A stretch of DNA of 64,000 nucleotides from Paraflavitalea sp. CAU 1676. Lineage in GTDB: Bacteria > Bacteroidota > Bacteroidia > Chitinophagales > Chitinophagaceae. The notes under the pieces are model-generated. The model worked only from the letters and a program-made list of their open reading frames with translations. It made no database searches and had not been told where the DNA came from. Below are positions 1-8,077 of this stretch, one piece after another. The stretch covers positions 186,001-250,000 of the forward strand of contig NZ_JARHUJ010000002.1 of NCBI RefSeq assembly GCF_029223285.1. The letters run 5' to 3'. A program made the translations under genes and the position numbers. Each line of letters begins with the position of its first letter. The first letter of the stretch is position 1.

Positions 1-2
1 CC

Positions 3-506
3 TCAGGTTTTTATCCCGGCCTTAACCTGCTGGAGCTCATCGACCTGTTTGCCGGCCTGTACAACCGCGACATCGATCCCCGCGAACTGTTGCGGAGCGT
101 GAACCTCGAAGACAAGGCAAAGAACAAGTATAAAGAGCTGAGTGGCGGCCAGAAGCAGCGTTTCTCGATCGCGACCACGCTCATCAATCAGCCCAAGATC
201 ATTTTCCTCGACGAGCCTACTACCGGGCTGGATCCCCAGGCTCGGCGCAATCTGTGGGACCTGGTTCAAAAGATCCGCGCCCAGGGTACTACTGTTATCA
301 TTACCACCCATTATATGGATGAGGCCGAAGTGTTGTGCGACCGCATCGCCATCATCGATTCGGGCAAGATCATCGCCCTGGCAACGCCCGATAAGCTGAT
401 CGATGACCTCGTGGCCACGGGTTTTGAACGGCCCAAAGAAGTGAAGAAGGCCAACCTGGAAGATGTGTTCATTCGTTTAACGGGCCACAACCTGCGGGAA
501 GAGTAA
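3..506 (+). CDS. ABC transporter ATP-binding protein, 3' part (5' end outside window)
   Basis: The reading frame is open from base 3, so the gene starts before the window. The visible 167 residues hold the C-terminal half of an ABC nucleotide-binding domain: the signature LSGGQKQR, Walker B with catalytic Glu (IIFLDEPTTGLDP), the D-loop and the H-loop (IITTHYMDEAE). The Walker A motif must lie upstream. MDEAE after the switch His is typical of ABC-2 type drug or lipid exporters (DrrA/CcmA-like subfamily), so a separate permease is expected upstream or elsewhere. It would power export across the inner membrane. An ATG-less internal start sometimes called near base 90 is not needed because the frame is open above it. 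Confidence 0.9.
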   Translation, partial: SGFYPGLNLLELIDLFAGLYNRDIDPRELLRSVNLEDKAKNKYKELSGGQKQRFSIATTLINQPKIIFLDEPTTGLDPQARRNLWDLVQKIRAQGTTVIITTHYMDEAEVLCDRIAIIDSGKIIALATPDKLIDDLVATGFERPKEVKKANLEDVFIRLTGHNLREE

Positions 507-580
507 GAGCGGAAATGCGGTGGAGTGCCCCGTGTACCAGATCGTCTTATAGCCATTCAAAAACAAATAAAATCATCCCC

Positions 581-1102
581 ATGGATCTACGCTATCCCAT
601 CGGTCAGTACGAACCGCAACCTTATTCCGACAGGCAAAAAAGGATCTGGCTGCAGGATATCCAATTTCTGCCCGGTCTGATTGAACAAGCCATCGAGAAC
701 CTCGATGAAAAGCAACTGGATACTCCTTACCGCGACGGGGGCTGGACGGTGAAGCAGGTGGTGCACCACGTGCCCGACAGTCATATGAACGCCTATACAC
801 GGTTCAAGCTGGGTCTTACAGAAGACAATCCCACCATTCGGCCGTACGACGAGGTGTTGTGGGCGAAGCAACGCGATGTAGAAGTAGTGCCCATCAATAT
901 CTCTATTACATTGCTGTATGCCCTGCATACGCGCTGGCATGCCGCCATTCGCGACCTCACCGATGAACAATGGAAGCGTACGGTGGTGCATCCCGCCGCC
1001 AATAAACAAATGACCTTGTGGTACCTGCTGGGCAGTTATGCCTGGCATGGCAAACACCACGTAGCCCATATCACCAGTCTGCGCGAAAGAAAGCGCTGGT
1101 AG
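581..1102 (+). CDS. YfiT-like DinB-superfamily metal-dependent hydrolase/transferase
   Basis: 173 residues. The length and pattern match the YfiT/bacillithiol S-transferase-like group of the DinB four-helix-bundle superfamily: N-terminal YPIGQYEP, GGWTVKQVVHHVPDSHMN in helix 2 and HGKHHVAHI near the C terminus. The three expected metal-binding histidines are visible in HHVxDSH and HGKHH. The frame is open back to 515, but the ATG at 581 gives the usual family N terminus, so that start was chosen. Known YfiT proteins are cytoplasmic and their substrate is uncertain; thiol or hydrolase activity is inference here. It lies 75 bases after the ABC gene on the same strand and may be co-transcribed. 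Confidence 0.8.
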   Translation: MDLRYPIGQYEPQPYSDRQKRIWLQDIQFLPGLIEQAIENLDEKQLDTPYRDGGWTVKQVVHHVPDSHMNAYTRFKLGLTEDNPTIRPYDEVLWAKQRDVEVVPINISITLLYALHTRWHAAIRDLTDEQWKRTVVHPAANKQMTLWYLLGSYAWHGKHHVAHITSLRERKRW

Positions 1103-1118
1103 TACTTCCCCCGATGCA

Positions 1119-1961
1119 TTAAGCGATAAACGGATCTACGATGGCGAGCACCTGCGTATCCGTCAATGGTTCATCGAAGGCCTCAGTAGCCGCATTCACC
1201 GAGATCGCCATACTGTTGATGTTGGTGATGGTAATGCCTGCCTGAACGGCCAGCTCTTCGCCATTGTAACTGGCTTGCACTGCGGCACCGATGCCGCCGG
1301 TATCCTTGCCGGTGATCCATGGTTTAATCGTTGTATTGCTCAGCAGGTTCCTGCGCATATAACGGATATGCGCGGCATGCCGGGCCTCTACGGAGTGGAT
1401 CTTTAGCGCAGCCGTCAATACATCGTTGTTGGAGATCAGCTCGGCCGCACGGCCTTTATAGGCGCGTACGCCGGTATCTTCAAAGGTTTGTGCTACTGCC
1501 AGCAACAATTGATAATTGGTGAACACATCCTTGAAAGGTCCATTGTTGGAGCCGTTACCGGCACTGAAATCGAAAGTGGGCTTGCTGATGGGCGTGGCGC
1601 CGCTGGCCGTGATGGCTGTCTTCAGGAATGCCACGTGTGCATTTTCATGATCGCGGATGGTGGTAAAGGCGCCGGTAGGAGGGCCTGCGGGTACGATACC
1701 GCTGGCAACCGCCTTGGTATAGAATTCAGCTTCGAGGTATTCCAGCGTGAGGGCATACTGAAGTACGTCGAGAACAGAGCCTGTAGTGCCACGGCCATAG
1801 GCTTTGCTGAACATACTGCCCAGCGCGATGGGCACTGCGCTTAACGCCAGTTTGCCACCCAGCTTTGCAAATTGTTGTATGACCTTGCGGCGTGGATTCA
1901 GCCGTTCATATACCTCCGGATCGGTCTTTTCTATTGTTGTAATGAGATGTTGAATATTCAT
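1119..1961 (-). CDS. Ferritin-like domain protein (downstream member of a pair)
   Basis: 280 residues. After an N-terminal stretch of about 60 residues with a hydrophobic segment (LALSAVPIALGSMF), the body has the ferritin-like pattern: LEYLEAEFY, IRDHENAHVAFL, TFEDTGVRAY and SVEARHAAHIR, which supply the Glu and His residues of a di-iron four-helix bundle. This is the exported ferritin-like family related to plant desiccation-related proteins (DUF4439-like). Iron oxidation or storage is inferred only. An upstream ATG at 1997 would overlap the preceding gene; the ATG at 1961 begins 10 bases after that gene stops and is preferred. The two genes form a likely operon on the minus strand and are paralogues. 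Confidence 0.8.
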   Translation of the reverse strand: MNIQHLITTIEKTDPEVYERLNPRRKVIQQFAKLGGKLALSAVPIALGSMFSKAYGRGTTGSVLDVLQYALTLEYLEAEFYTKAVASGIVPAGPPTGAFTTIRDHENAHVAFLKTAITASGATPISKPTFDFSAGNGSNNGPFKDVFTNYQLLLAVAQTFEDTGVRAYKGRAAELISNNDVLTAALKIHSVEARHAAHIRYMRRNLLSNTTIKPWITGKDTGGIGAAVQASYNGEELAVQAGITITNINSMAISVNAATEAFDEPLTDTQVLAIVDPFIA

Positions 1962-1971
1962 GACGCAGGTT

Positions 1972-2667
1972 TTATGAAGTTGGTAAATTGTTTGCATTCA
2001 ACTTCGACTTCAGGAACATACCGGCAGTCGCCAGTACATCTTTGGGAGCCTTGGCCAGATCGAGCCCATTGGCATCGATCACGGTGTTGTCCGCAAAGCT
2101 GCCATTGGAGATCAGGTCGCGGATGAAGCCTGCATGCCTCGCTTCCACCGAAACGATCTTGCCGGCCAATAAAAGATAGTCGGGATTGGTGATCAGTTTG
2201 CCCGCTCCATTGTAGGCCGACACACCCAGGTCTTCAAACGCTTTGGCAGTGGCCAGCACGCTATCGCGGCTGCTGAAGTTGATCGATGAAAAGTTGACTT
2301 CGAGGGCCATAATGGCTTTAGCGCCCAGTGCATTCTTGAAGAACTCGCGGTGGGCGATCTCATGATCGCGGATGTCTGTGAGCAGGGCTGTTTCAGTGGC
2401 CGATATGCCGCTGAAAGGCGACATCATTACCTGCGTATAGAAAGCTGCTTCCAGCTGTTCCAATGCATAAGCATAATTGAGAATGCCGATATCTCCGCTG
2501 CCAAGGTCGATGCCATCGTTATTCTCGTTCTTGTCTTTTTTACAGGCGCCTGCCAGGGAGGCCACTGTAACAAGACCAGCTGTTTGGGTCAGGAATTTTC
2601 TCCTGGCCAGTCCCTTTGCATCCAGGGTAGGCTGATCTGCTGAACCATGCGTACTTGTAGGTTTCAT
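1972..2667 (-). CDS. Exported ferritin-like lipoprotein (upstream member of a pair)
   Basis: 231 residues. The N terminus carries a twin-arginine-like motif RRKFL (22-26), a hydrophobic stretch and a lipobox LAGAC with Cys42, so it is likely exported folded through Tat and lipid-anchored. The ferritin-like body repeats the ligand pattern of its neighbour: ALEQLEAAFY, IRDHEIAHREFF, AFEDLGVSAY, SVEARHAGFI. A Tat route fits a protein that acquires metal before export. It is the first gene of a two-gene operon; the second begins 10 bases later. Function in iron handling or oxidative stress outside the cytoplasm is inference from fold only. Confidence 0.8.
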   Translation of the reverse strand: MKPTSTHGSADQPTLDAKGLARRKFLTQTAGLVTVASLAGACKKDKNENNDGIDLGSGDIGILNYAYALEQLEAAFYTQVMMSPFSGISATETALLTDIRDHEIAHREFFKNALGAKAIMALEVNFSSINFSSRDSVLATAKAFEDLGVSAYNGAGKLITNPDYLLLAGKIVSVEARHAGFIRDLISNGSFADNTVIDANGLDLAKAPKDVLATAGMFLKSKLNANNLPTS

Positions 2668-3302
2668 ACTTTGATTTTACAGGATGATACAATTGGTAGT
2701 CAGTGATGGTCACTGTGCATAAGAAGGCTGACACGATGCTTAAGCCGGACTTTACAGGATCAATATCAGTACAACAGGACTGAATTGTTATAACAAAAAG
2801 TAGTTGTACAATTATATACGATGTGTGGGATCTTAAAAGTTTGGTGGCGGAAATAATTTTATGAAGCTGCGGATTGTTCGGGATGCTTACCATGTATGCC
2901 GATGCAGTTGCTGTGCCGGTTTCACAATACACGAAGCTCTGCGGTGAGTGGCAAGATGCGGAGGTTTTTTAAATAAGGGAAGGCCGGCAAAAGCCAGCCC
3001 TCGTGTGAGCCTTTTAGCTCCTGGGTAACACCACATGATCGATCACAGGTGACAATATTTTTCTTGTCGTAGTTATTATTAAGCTACAGGTAGTATGAAT
3101 TTTCTTTTCGCGGGAGTCGGTTTGGCAGATGTTGATATAGATACGTAAAGTACTGGGTGGCTGGATTGCCGCTTTTTATAATTTATTTCTGAGCAGGTGG
3201 CTCCTGCCATTTTTATTGGAATATCCGTCCCGCTTCGCTCAATTATCCATCCGGGAATGTATTTTTACTTTTTTAATTACAACCCGTCATTAATTTACTA
3301 TC
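2668..3302. other. 635-base intergenic region between divergent genes
   Basis: This gap separates the minus-strand ferritin-like pair from the plus-strand EVE gene, so it should hold both promoters. No exact TAnnTTTG element was found on either strand. The sequence is AT-rich near 2750-2860 and 3050-3300, with no convincing ORF, tRNA or long hairpin. An ORF on the minus strand (2540-2932) only extends the frame of noise into this gap. Confidence 0.5.
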
Positions 3303-3713
3303 ATGGCTTATTGGCTTGTAAAATCCGAACCCTTCAAATATTCCTGGGATCAGTTTGTGAAAGACAAAGAAACTTTCTGGGATGGGGTGCGCAATTATGC
3401 CGCCCGCAATTTTATGAAGGAAATGAAAAAAGGCGATCAGGTGTTGTTTTACCACAGCAATGAAGGCCTGGAGATCGTGGGCATCGCCAAAGTAACCAAA
3501 GAGTTTTACCAGGACCCAACCACCGATGAAGATGCCTGGGTGGTGGTGAACATTGCTCCTCAAAAGAAATTAAAGAACCCCGTTAGCCTGGCGCAGATCA
3601 AAGGAGAAAAACGTCTGGCCAATATGGCCCTGGTACGCCTGAGCCGTCTTTCCGTAGGGCCTGTTACCCCCGACGAGTTCAAGGTGGTGATGGAACTGGC
3701 GGGCGAAAAATAA
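3303..3713 (+). CDS. EVE domain-containing protein
   Basis: 136 residues, the length of a single EVE (PUA-like) domain. It starts with the typical MAYWLVKSEPFKYSWDQF, followed by WDGVRNYAARNFM, KGDQVLFYHSN and GIAKV, the set of residues that forms the aromatic pocket in EVE proteins such as human THYN1. The family is known to bind modified bases in DNA or RNA and is often fused to restriction enzymes; stand-alone bacterial copies like this one are widespread and of unknown cellular role. No restriction or modification gene lies nearby, so a defence role is not supported by context. Strong terminator follows at 3790-3821. Confidence 0.9.
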   Translation: MAYWLVKSEPFKYSWDQFVKDKETFWDGVRNYAARNFMKEMKKGDQVLFYHSNEGLEIVGIAKVTKEFYQDPTTDEDAWVVVNIAPQKKLKNPVSLAQIKGEKRLANMALVRLSRLSVGPVTPDEFKVVMELAGEK

Positions 3714-3789
3714 TCTCCCTGCTTTTTAACAAATTGCCCGGGTTACCTTTTCCGGGCTTCAGATATCAATAGTCGCAGGTGTTGCGACG

Positions 3790-3822
3790 AATGGGCCTCC
3801 TGCAAGGCCCATTTTCTTTTTG
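3790..3822 (+). terminator. Rho-independent terminator after the EVE gene
   Basis: A perfect 9-bp stem (AATGGGCCT at 3790-3798 with AGGCCCATT at 3805-3813) is followed by TTCTTTTT. A second small hairpin (GCCCGG with CCGGGC near 3737-3765) precedes it. Confidence 0.75.
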
Positions 3823-3975
3823 ATCCATTGAATTTATTGGTAAGTAACGTTGATCGTACAGGTACGGTAGGGGATGTTTTGCCAGTCCTAAAAAAAGTTT
3901 GTCTTTTCTCAACCGGGCTTTGTGTAAAATCACAAATCCTGCATCTATACATCAATCACGTTTAAAACGAAAGCT

Positions 3976-5076
3976 ATGAAGGTTCATCTTCCCTGGCAGT
4001 TGCCGCTGTGCGCGGTACTGCTGCTGACTATTAATGCCTGTGAAGACCGTTCTATGGAAACGAAGGCCGATTCCACTGAGGCGCCAGTCGTGGCGATGGA
4101 GCAGATAAGTGCAGACCGTAAAAGTGAAGCGAATCTGACAACGGCCGACACCGCGATGGCGGCAGCGATGCCCGGTTTTGCCGGCGATGAATACAAGACG
4201 GAAGAGCAACAAGAGCCTTCCCCGAAAAAAATCCCCCAGCAACAACCGGGGCAGGGCCAACAACCGCCTCCTTCTCCAACCAACCAACAGGCTCCGGCAC
4301 CCAATGTAGATTGGGATAAAAAGATCATCAAACATGGCACCCTTTCTGTTGAAGTGGGCGACTATGCAAAGTTCAATGACCTGGTGCATAACGCCGTTAA
4401 ACAACTGGGCGGCTATGTGGCCAACGAAGAACAAAATGAATCGGATTATAAGATCGAGAACGCCCTTACGATCAAAGTACCGGTAGCGCAGTTCGATAAT
4501 GCCATTCAATCACTGGCGCCGGGTAAAGAAAAGATACTCGTCAAGAAGATCACCGCGCAGGATGTTACCGGCGAAGTGGTAGATACCAAATCAAGGCTCG
4601 AGGCTAAACGGGAGGTCCGTCTCCGTTACCTGGAGCTGCTGCGCCAGGCAAAAAAAATGGAAGACATTCTGCAGGTGCAGGAAGAGATCAACGAGATACA
4701 AGAGAATATAGAAGCAGCGGCAGGCCGGGTACATTACCTCACGCACTCAGCTGCCTACAGTACGATCGAGCTGAGTTATTTTCAAGTGATCGATCCCAAA
4801 GCGAAGGACAAGGAAACGCCTCCTGGTTTTGGTGAAAAGGTATTGCTGGCCTTGACAGCGGGCTTGGCCTGGGTGGGCGAATTGCTGATCGTGCTGCTTA
4901 CGCTTTGGCCTTTGTGGGCTGCTATAGCGGTACTGTGGTGGGTGTTTCGCAAATACCGTTTGTCTAAGCGCATCACAGCAGCCATCCTGCCTGCAAAGGG
5001 ACAACCGGTAGCGGTAGCCAACCCTCCGGCCTCAGCTGGCAATCAGCCTGCGCCTGGCGCGGGACAGGAAAGTTGA
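3976..5076 (+). CDS. DUF4349 domain lipoprotein
   Basis: 366 residues. The signal sequence ends in a lipobox (LTINAC), giving a lipoprotein with Cys22. A disordered region rich in Gln, Pro and Gly (about 75-112) leads to the DUF4349 body, with KKIIKHGTLSVEVGDY, GGYVANEEQNE, VPVAQFDNAIQSL and the coiled-coil stretch LEAKREVRLRYLELLRQAKKMEDILQ split over about 210-260. A transmembrane helix (about 290-320, ALTAGLAWVGELLIVLL) and a Pro/Ala-rich tail follow. DUF4349 proteins are envelope proteins of unknown function; the layout suggests attachment to both a lipid anchor and a membrane helix. Transcription probably stops at the hairpin at 5123-5153. Confidence 0.85.
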   Translation: MKVHLPWQLPLCAVLLLTINACEDRSMETKADSTEAPVVAMEQISADRKSEANLTTADTAMAAAMPGFAGDEYKTEEQQEPSPKKIPQQQPGQGQQPPPSPTNQQAPAPNVDWDKKIIKHGTLSVEVGDYAKFNDLVHNAVKQLGGYVANEEQNESDYKIENALTIKVPVAQFDNAIQSLAPGKEKILVKKITAQDVTGEVVDTKSRLEAKREVRLRYLELLRQAKKMEDILQVQEEINEIQENIEAAAGRVHYLTHSAAYSTIELSYFQVIDPKAKDKETPPGFGEKVLLALTAGLAWVGELLIVLLTLWPLWAAIAVLWWVFRKYRLSKRITAAILPAKGQPVAVANPPASAGNQPAPGAGQES

Positions 5077-5122
5077 CAATTACTACGGTTTTCATTGCTG
5101 GGTCTTTCCTATAGTTCAGAAT

Positions 5123-5165
5123 GGCGTCCTGTAACTTGGAGTTGCAGGGCGCCTTCTGTATTTTC
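5123..5165 (+). terminator. Terminator hairpin after the DUF4349 gene
   Basis: A 13-bp stem, with two G-U pairs in RNA, joins 5123-5135 to 5141-5153 around the loop TTGGA and is followed by TTCTGTATTTT. It overlaps the promoter proposed for the sirtuin gene. Confidence 0.6.
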
Positions 5166-5166
5166 G
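5136..5166 (+). promoter_or_regulatory. Bacteroidota-type promoter for the sirtuin gene
   Basis: TTG at 5136-5138, a 20-base spacer, then TATTTTCG at 5159-5166, one mismatch from TAnnTTTG. The start codon follows 22 bases later with an AAGGG stretch just before it. The -33 element sits inside the loop of the preceding terminator. Confidence 0.45.
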
Positions 5167-5188
5167 TTCAAGTATAAAAAGTAAGGGT

Positions 5189-5881
5189 ATGAATAAGAAG
5201 AATCTTGTGGTACTAACAGGCGCCGGCATCAGCGCAGAAAGTGGTTTAAAGACCTTTCGCGACAGCGATGGCCTATGGGAAGGATATGATGTAACGGAAG
5301 TGGCTACACCGCGTGGTTGGAAGAAGAATCCGCAATTGGTGCTGGAGTTCTATAATCAACGTCGCGTCAATGTACTCGAAGCACAACCCAATGCGGCGCA
5401 TGTGGGACTTGCCGAACTGGAAGCGGATTACGACGTCCAGATCATTACGCAAAATATCGACGACCTGCACGAAAGAGCAGGCTCTACTAAAACATTACAT
5501 CTCCACGGCGAGATATTCAAGATGCGCAGTGAGGAAGATGAGTCGCTCGTTTATGATATCAAGGGCGATATCAAATGGGGCGATACAGCAGAAGATGGTG
5601 CGCAGCTGCGGCCCCATATCGTTTGGTTTGAAGAGCCTGTTCCGCTTATTGAAGAAGCTGCCCGCCTGGTGCGGAAGGCTGATATCTTTGCAGTGATCGG
5701 TACTTCGCTGGTCGTATATCCGGCTGCCGGACTCATCAACTATGCTCCCTGGCCCATCCCCAAATACATCATCGATAAATCGATCCCTTATACATCGTCG
5801 ATCACCAACCTTACAGCTATACCCAGGCCGGCTACCGAAGGCGTGCAGGAACTGATCAGGATGCTGCGGGCGAAGGGGTAG
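5189..5881 (+). CDS. Class III sirtuin-like NAD-dependent deacylase without zinc cysteines
   Basis: 230 residues. NAD-binding motifs are clear: GAGIS (11-15), TQNIDDLH (87-94), catalytic His106 in LHLHGE, and GTSLVVYP. FYNQRR carries Tyr55 and Arg58 in the Y-x-x-R arrangement that in CobB and SIRT5 recognises succinyl- or malonyl-lysine, so desuccinylase/demalonylase activity is expected in the cytoplasm. The protein contains no cysteine at all, so the usual four-Cys zinc ribbon between the catalytic His and LRPHIVWF is missing; only a short acidic loop remains there. It faces the saccharopine dehydrogenase gene tail to tail, 9 bases apart. Confidence 0.9.
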   Translation: MNKKNLVVLTGAGISAESGLKTFRDSDGLWEGYDVTEVATPRGWKKNPQLVLEFYNQRRVNVLEAQPNAAHVGLAELEADYDVQIITQNIDDLHERAGSTKTLHLHGEIFKMRSEEDESLVYDIKGDIKWGDTAEDGAQLRPHIVWFEEPVPLIEEAARLVRKADIFAVIGTSLVVYPAAGLINYAPWPIPKYIIDKSIPYTSSITNLTAIPRPATEGVQELIRMLRAKG

Positions 5882-5890
5882 GGGGGGCTA

Positions 5891-7402
5891 TTACCTGCTG
5901 ATATGCTCGATAAATACGATGCCCTGTTTTCTCAAAGCTTCCAATACCGGGTCGTAGAGTTCGGGCAGTATGGGGATGTGCAGTCCACGCAGCTGAATCT
6001 TGTCGAGCAAAATAAGCTCAGCGGCAATGGCCAGCGGTAAGCCTACCGTTTTCGCCATGGCCGTGCGCAAAGTGTCTTCTCCACTTAACACCAGTGTGCT
6101 GGTAATATGGTTGGAGAGTCCGGCTTCAGTCTCAAAACCGATCTCGTGCATCATCACTACCATGTCTTTATCGTTCCTGCCGAGTGCCAGTTTCATTTCT
6201 GCGGCAAACTGCAATACATCGGCGGCGCTGCACCGGCCTTTGTTGATCAGCGTACGGTTGTCGTCCATGCCGAGGTAGATCAATTGTTTCATCGAGAGGT
6301 TGGCCTCGTGCATCTGGCCGGCCACCGCGGCGGCAGCCTGGGTTTTAATCTGGTTAAGGTTAACATCCAGTAGTTGCCCGTCGTCATTGATCATCATAAA
6401 TTCCTGCAAGGCCTTCCGGTCTGCTTCACTCACTTCCTGCTCTGCATGCAACAGGGCTTGCAGTTTCTCCAGCAATTGTTTTGTTTGTGCTACGCGTGCG
6501 GTCAACTGTCTCTCGATCCACTCCGAAAATCCATGGGTTTCGAAATGTTCCCGGAAGAACTGTTGCAAGGTCATGCCGTCGGTTTCATAGAAACTCGTTT
6601 CATCGGTTAGCTTTAGATCGATGAGATTTTTCCAGCCAAAACAGAACTCCGGGTATCTTAACGTGGTGCGGATAAAGGTGGGGGTATCTTCCAATCCATA
6701 GATGGGCATATAGCTTAGCGAGTCGCGGTTGGGATACCAGGCAAGCTGTTCGAGGCCTGGTACCTGTACCACCCGGTTGGGGTTGAACAAGGAAGCATAG
6801 GGCATGTCAATGACCTGGCCGTCCTCTTTGAATACAGCGCCTGATTTACCGGCCATGATCACATTGCGTGGGTTCCAGCTGATCTTGTAGCGCCAGGGGT
6901 TGTTGTCGGATCCGGGATCTTCCAGGCCACCGCAATGCGATTTAAAAGAGGTAATGCGGCCGCCCGATTGACGTATACGATCGATGAGTTGCATAGCGCT
7001 CATATGGTCGATGCCGGGATCGAGGCCCATTTCGCAAAGGAACAGCAGTCCTTTTTCACGGATGGCCGGGCCCAGGGCTGCCATGTTCTCATCGACATAG
7101 GAGGCGGTGAGCAGGTTGCGGCCCAAATGCACACAATCCTGCGCAACGAGTATGTGTAAAGCGGGGGGCAGGAGGGAGATCACCATATCGGATTTGGCGA
7201 TCCAGTAACGCCGGGCATCCGGGTCTTCCACTGCCAGGGCGATCGCCTCGGTGCGGGGGGCATTGGTGGTTTTGGCACGCGCGAGTGCCAGGTTGCTGTC
7301 GGCTACCGTAAGTTCCCATTGGTGTGCCTGTACGGTGCGAATGAGGTGATCGATGAGGCAGGTGGCCGATTTGCCGGCACCCAACACGAGAATATGTTTC
7401 AT
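5891..7402 (-). CDS. Saccharopine dehydrogenase family protein
   Basis: 503 residues. The N terminus is a Rossmann fold (HILVLGAGKSATCLIDHL), and the middle has the conserved GLDPGIDHMSA, a CGGLEDP stretch and the Trp-rich segment NPWRYKISWNPRNV typical of the saccharopine reductase/dehydrogenase family (LYS9-like C-terminal domain). Members reduce or oxidise saccharopine with NAD(P) in lysine metabolism, but many bacterial copies act on unknown substrates. No lysine pathway gene is next to it. The gene ends 9 bases from the end of the convergent sirtuin gene; any link between lysine metabolism and lysine deacylation is only suggestive. Confidence 0.8.
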   Translation of the reverse strand: MKHILVLGAGKSATCLIDHLIRTVQAHQWELTVADSNLALARAKTTNAPRTEAIALAVEDPDARRYWIAKSDMVISLLPPALHILVAQDCVHLGRNLLTASYVDENMAALGPAIREKGLLFLCEMGLDPGIDHMSAMQLIDRIRQSGGRITSFKSHCGGLEDPGSDNNPWRYKISWNPRNVIMAGKSGAVFKEDGQVIDMPYASLFNPNRVVQVPGLEQLAWYPNRDSLSYMPIYGLEDTPTFIRTTLRYPEFCFGWKNLIDLKLTDETSFYETDGMTLQQFFREHFETHGFSEWIERQLTARVAQTKQLLEKLQALLHAEQEVSEADRKALQEFMMINDDGQLLDVNLNQIKTQAAAAVAGQMHEANLSMKQLIYLGMDDNRTLINKGRCSAADVLQFAAEMKLALGRNDKDMVVMMHEIGFETEAGLSNHITSTLVLSGEDTLRTAMAKTVGLPLAIAAELILLDKIQLRGLHIPILPELYDPVLEALRKQGIVFIEHISR

Positions 7403-7440
7403 ACCAATCCGGATAAGGTTTGCAATATACGTACACCCTA

Positions 7441-7477
7441 CAAAAAGAAGAACCGGACTGCGGTAAGCAATCCGGTT
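7441..7477 (-). terminator. Terminator after the 103-residue exported protein gene
   Basis: On the minus strand a 7-bp stem AACCGGA/TCCGGTT (arms at 7451-7457 and 7471-7477) is followed by CTTCTTTTTG. The plus strand also runs T-rich after the stem, so it may work both ways. Confidence 0.6.
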
Positions 7478-7508
7478 TTCTTGTTTCTGAGCCGTCCTTA
7501 AAATTAGA

Positions 7509-7820
7509 TTATTGAATAAGTTTGATCTCTCCGAGCCTGGTTGTTTGTCCTTCCGTTACGTTGGCATCAATAACGGAGCTTTTGTAAGGACGTTTGGCGT
7601 CGATCCAGATTGTCCAGGTGCCTGGCGCCACGATAAAGCTGAAACCTCCGTCTGAAGGTTTGATCTTGATAGAATCTGTTCCGTTAATGGCTACTACAAC
7701 GCCTGCGGCATCTACTGGTGAAACTTTACCGGTAATGTAAGACTGTTGCATAACGCGCACTGCATGGAGACTGGCTACCGCGATCACAATAACGATAAAC
7801 GTGGCAATGGTCTTCTTCAT
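7509..7820 (-). CDS. Small exported protein with a carboxypeptidase-regulatory-like fold
   Basis: 103 residues. An N-terminal signal segment (MKKTIATFIVIVIAVASLHA) is followed by YITGKVSPVDAAGVVVAINGTDS and FSFIVAPGTWTIWIDA, the pattern of a single small beta-sandwich of the CarboxypepD_reg/Cna-B-like type, in which a short domain ends with a strand carrying G-x-W-x-I. Such domains usually decorate outer-membrane or secreted proteins; alone, the protein is probably periplasmic or surface-exposed with unknown function. It is monocistronic, with a terminator at 7441-7477 and a 257-base gap upstream. Confidence 0.65.
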   Translation of the reverse strand: MKKTIATFIVIVIAVASLHAVRVMQQSYITGKVSPVDAAGVVVAINGTDSIKIKPSDGGFSFIVAPGTWTIWIDAKRPYKSSVIDANVTEGQTTRLGEIKLIQ

Positions 7821-8077
7821 AATTCATGGTTTTAGCGATGGTACAATCATGCTCCATCCGAATAGGATAGGATGCATGCACAAGCGACGGTTATGTGTGG
7901 GAAAAGGGAGCGGATAGCAATCGCAGGTTGAACCTTATTCAATTATTATGCCATGCACACACCGCTGTTCAAACGCATTGCAAAGGAGAGCAGGCTGCGA
8001 CGAGAGCAAAGTCAAAATCGATAAGCCTTTCAGCCGATTTTGGGATACCATGAAACGTTAACCAAGTTAACAGGAAT

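Noticed and set aside
3303-5881. EVE and sirtuin genes as a defence island (sirtuins occur in antiphage systems)
   Set aside because: The genes are separated by a terminator and an unrelated lipoprotein gene, and the sirtuin is a plain CobB type with no fused effector.
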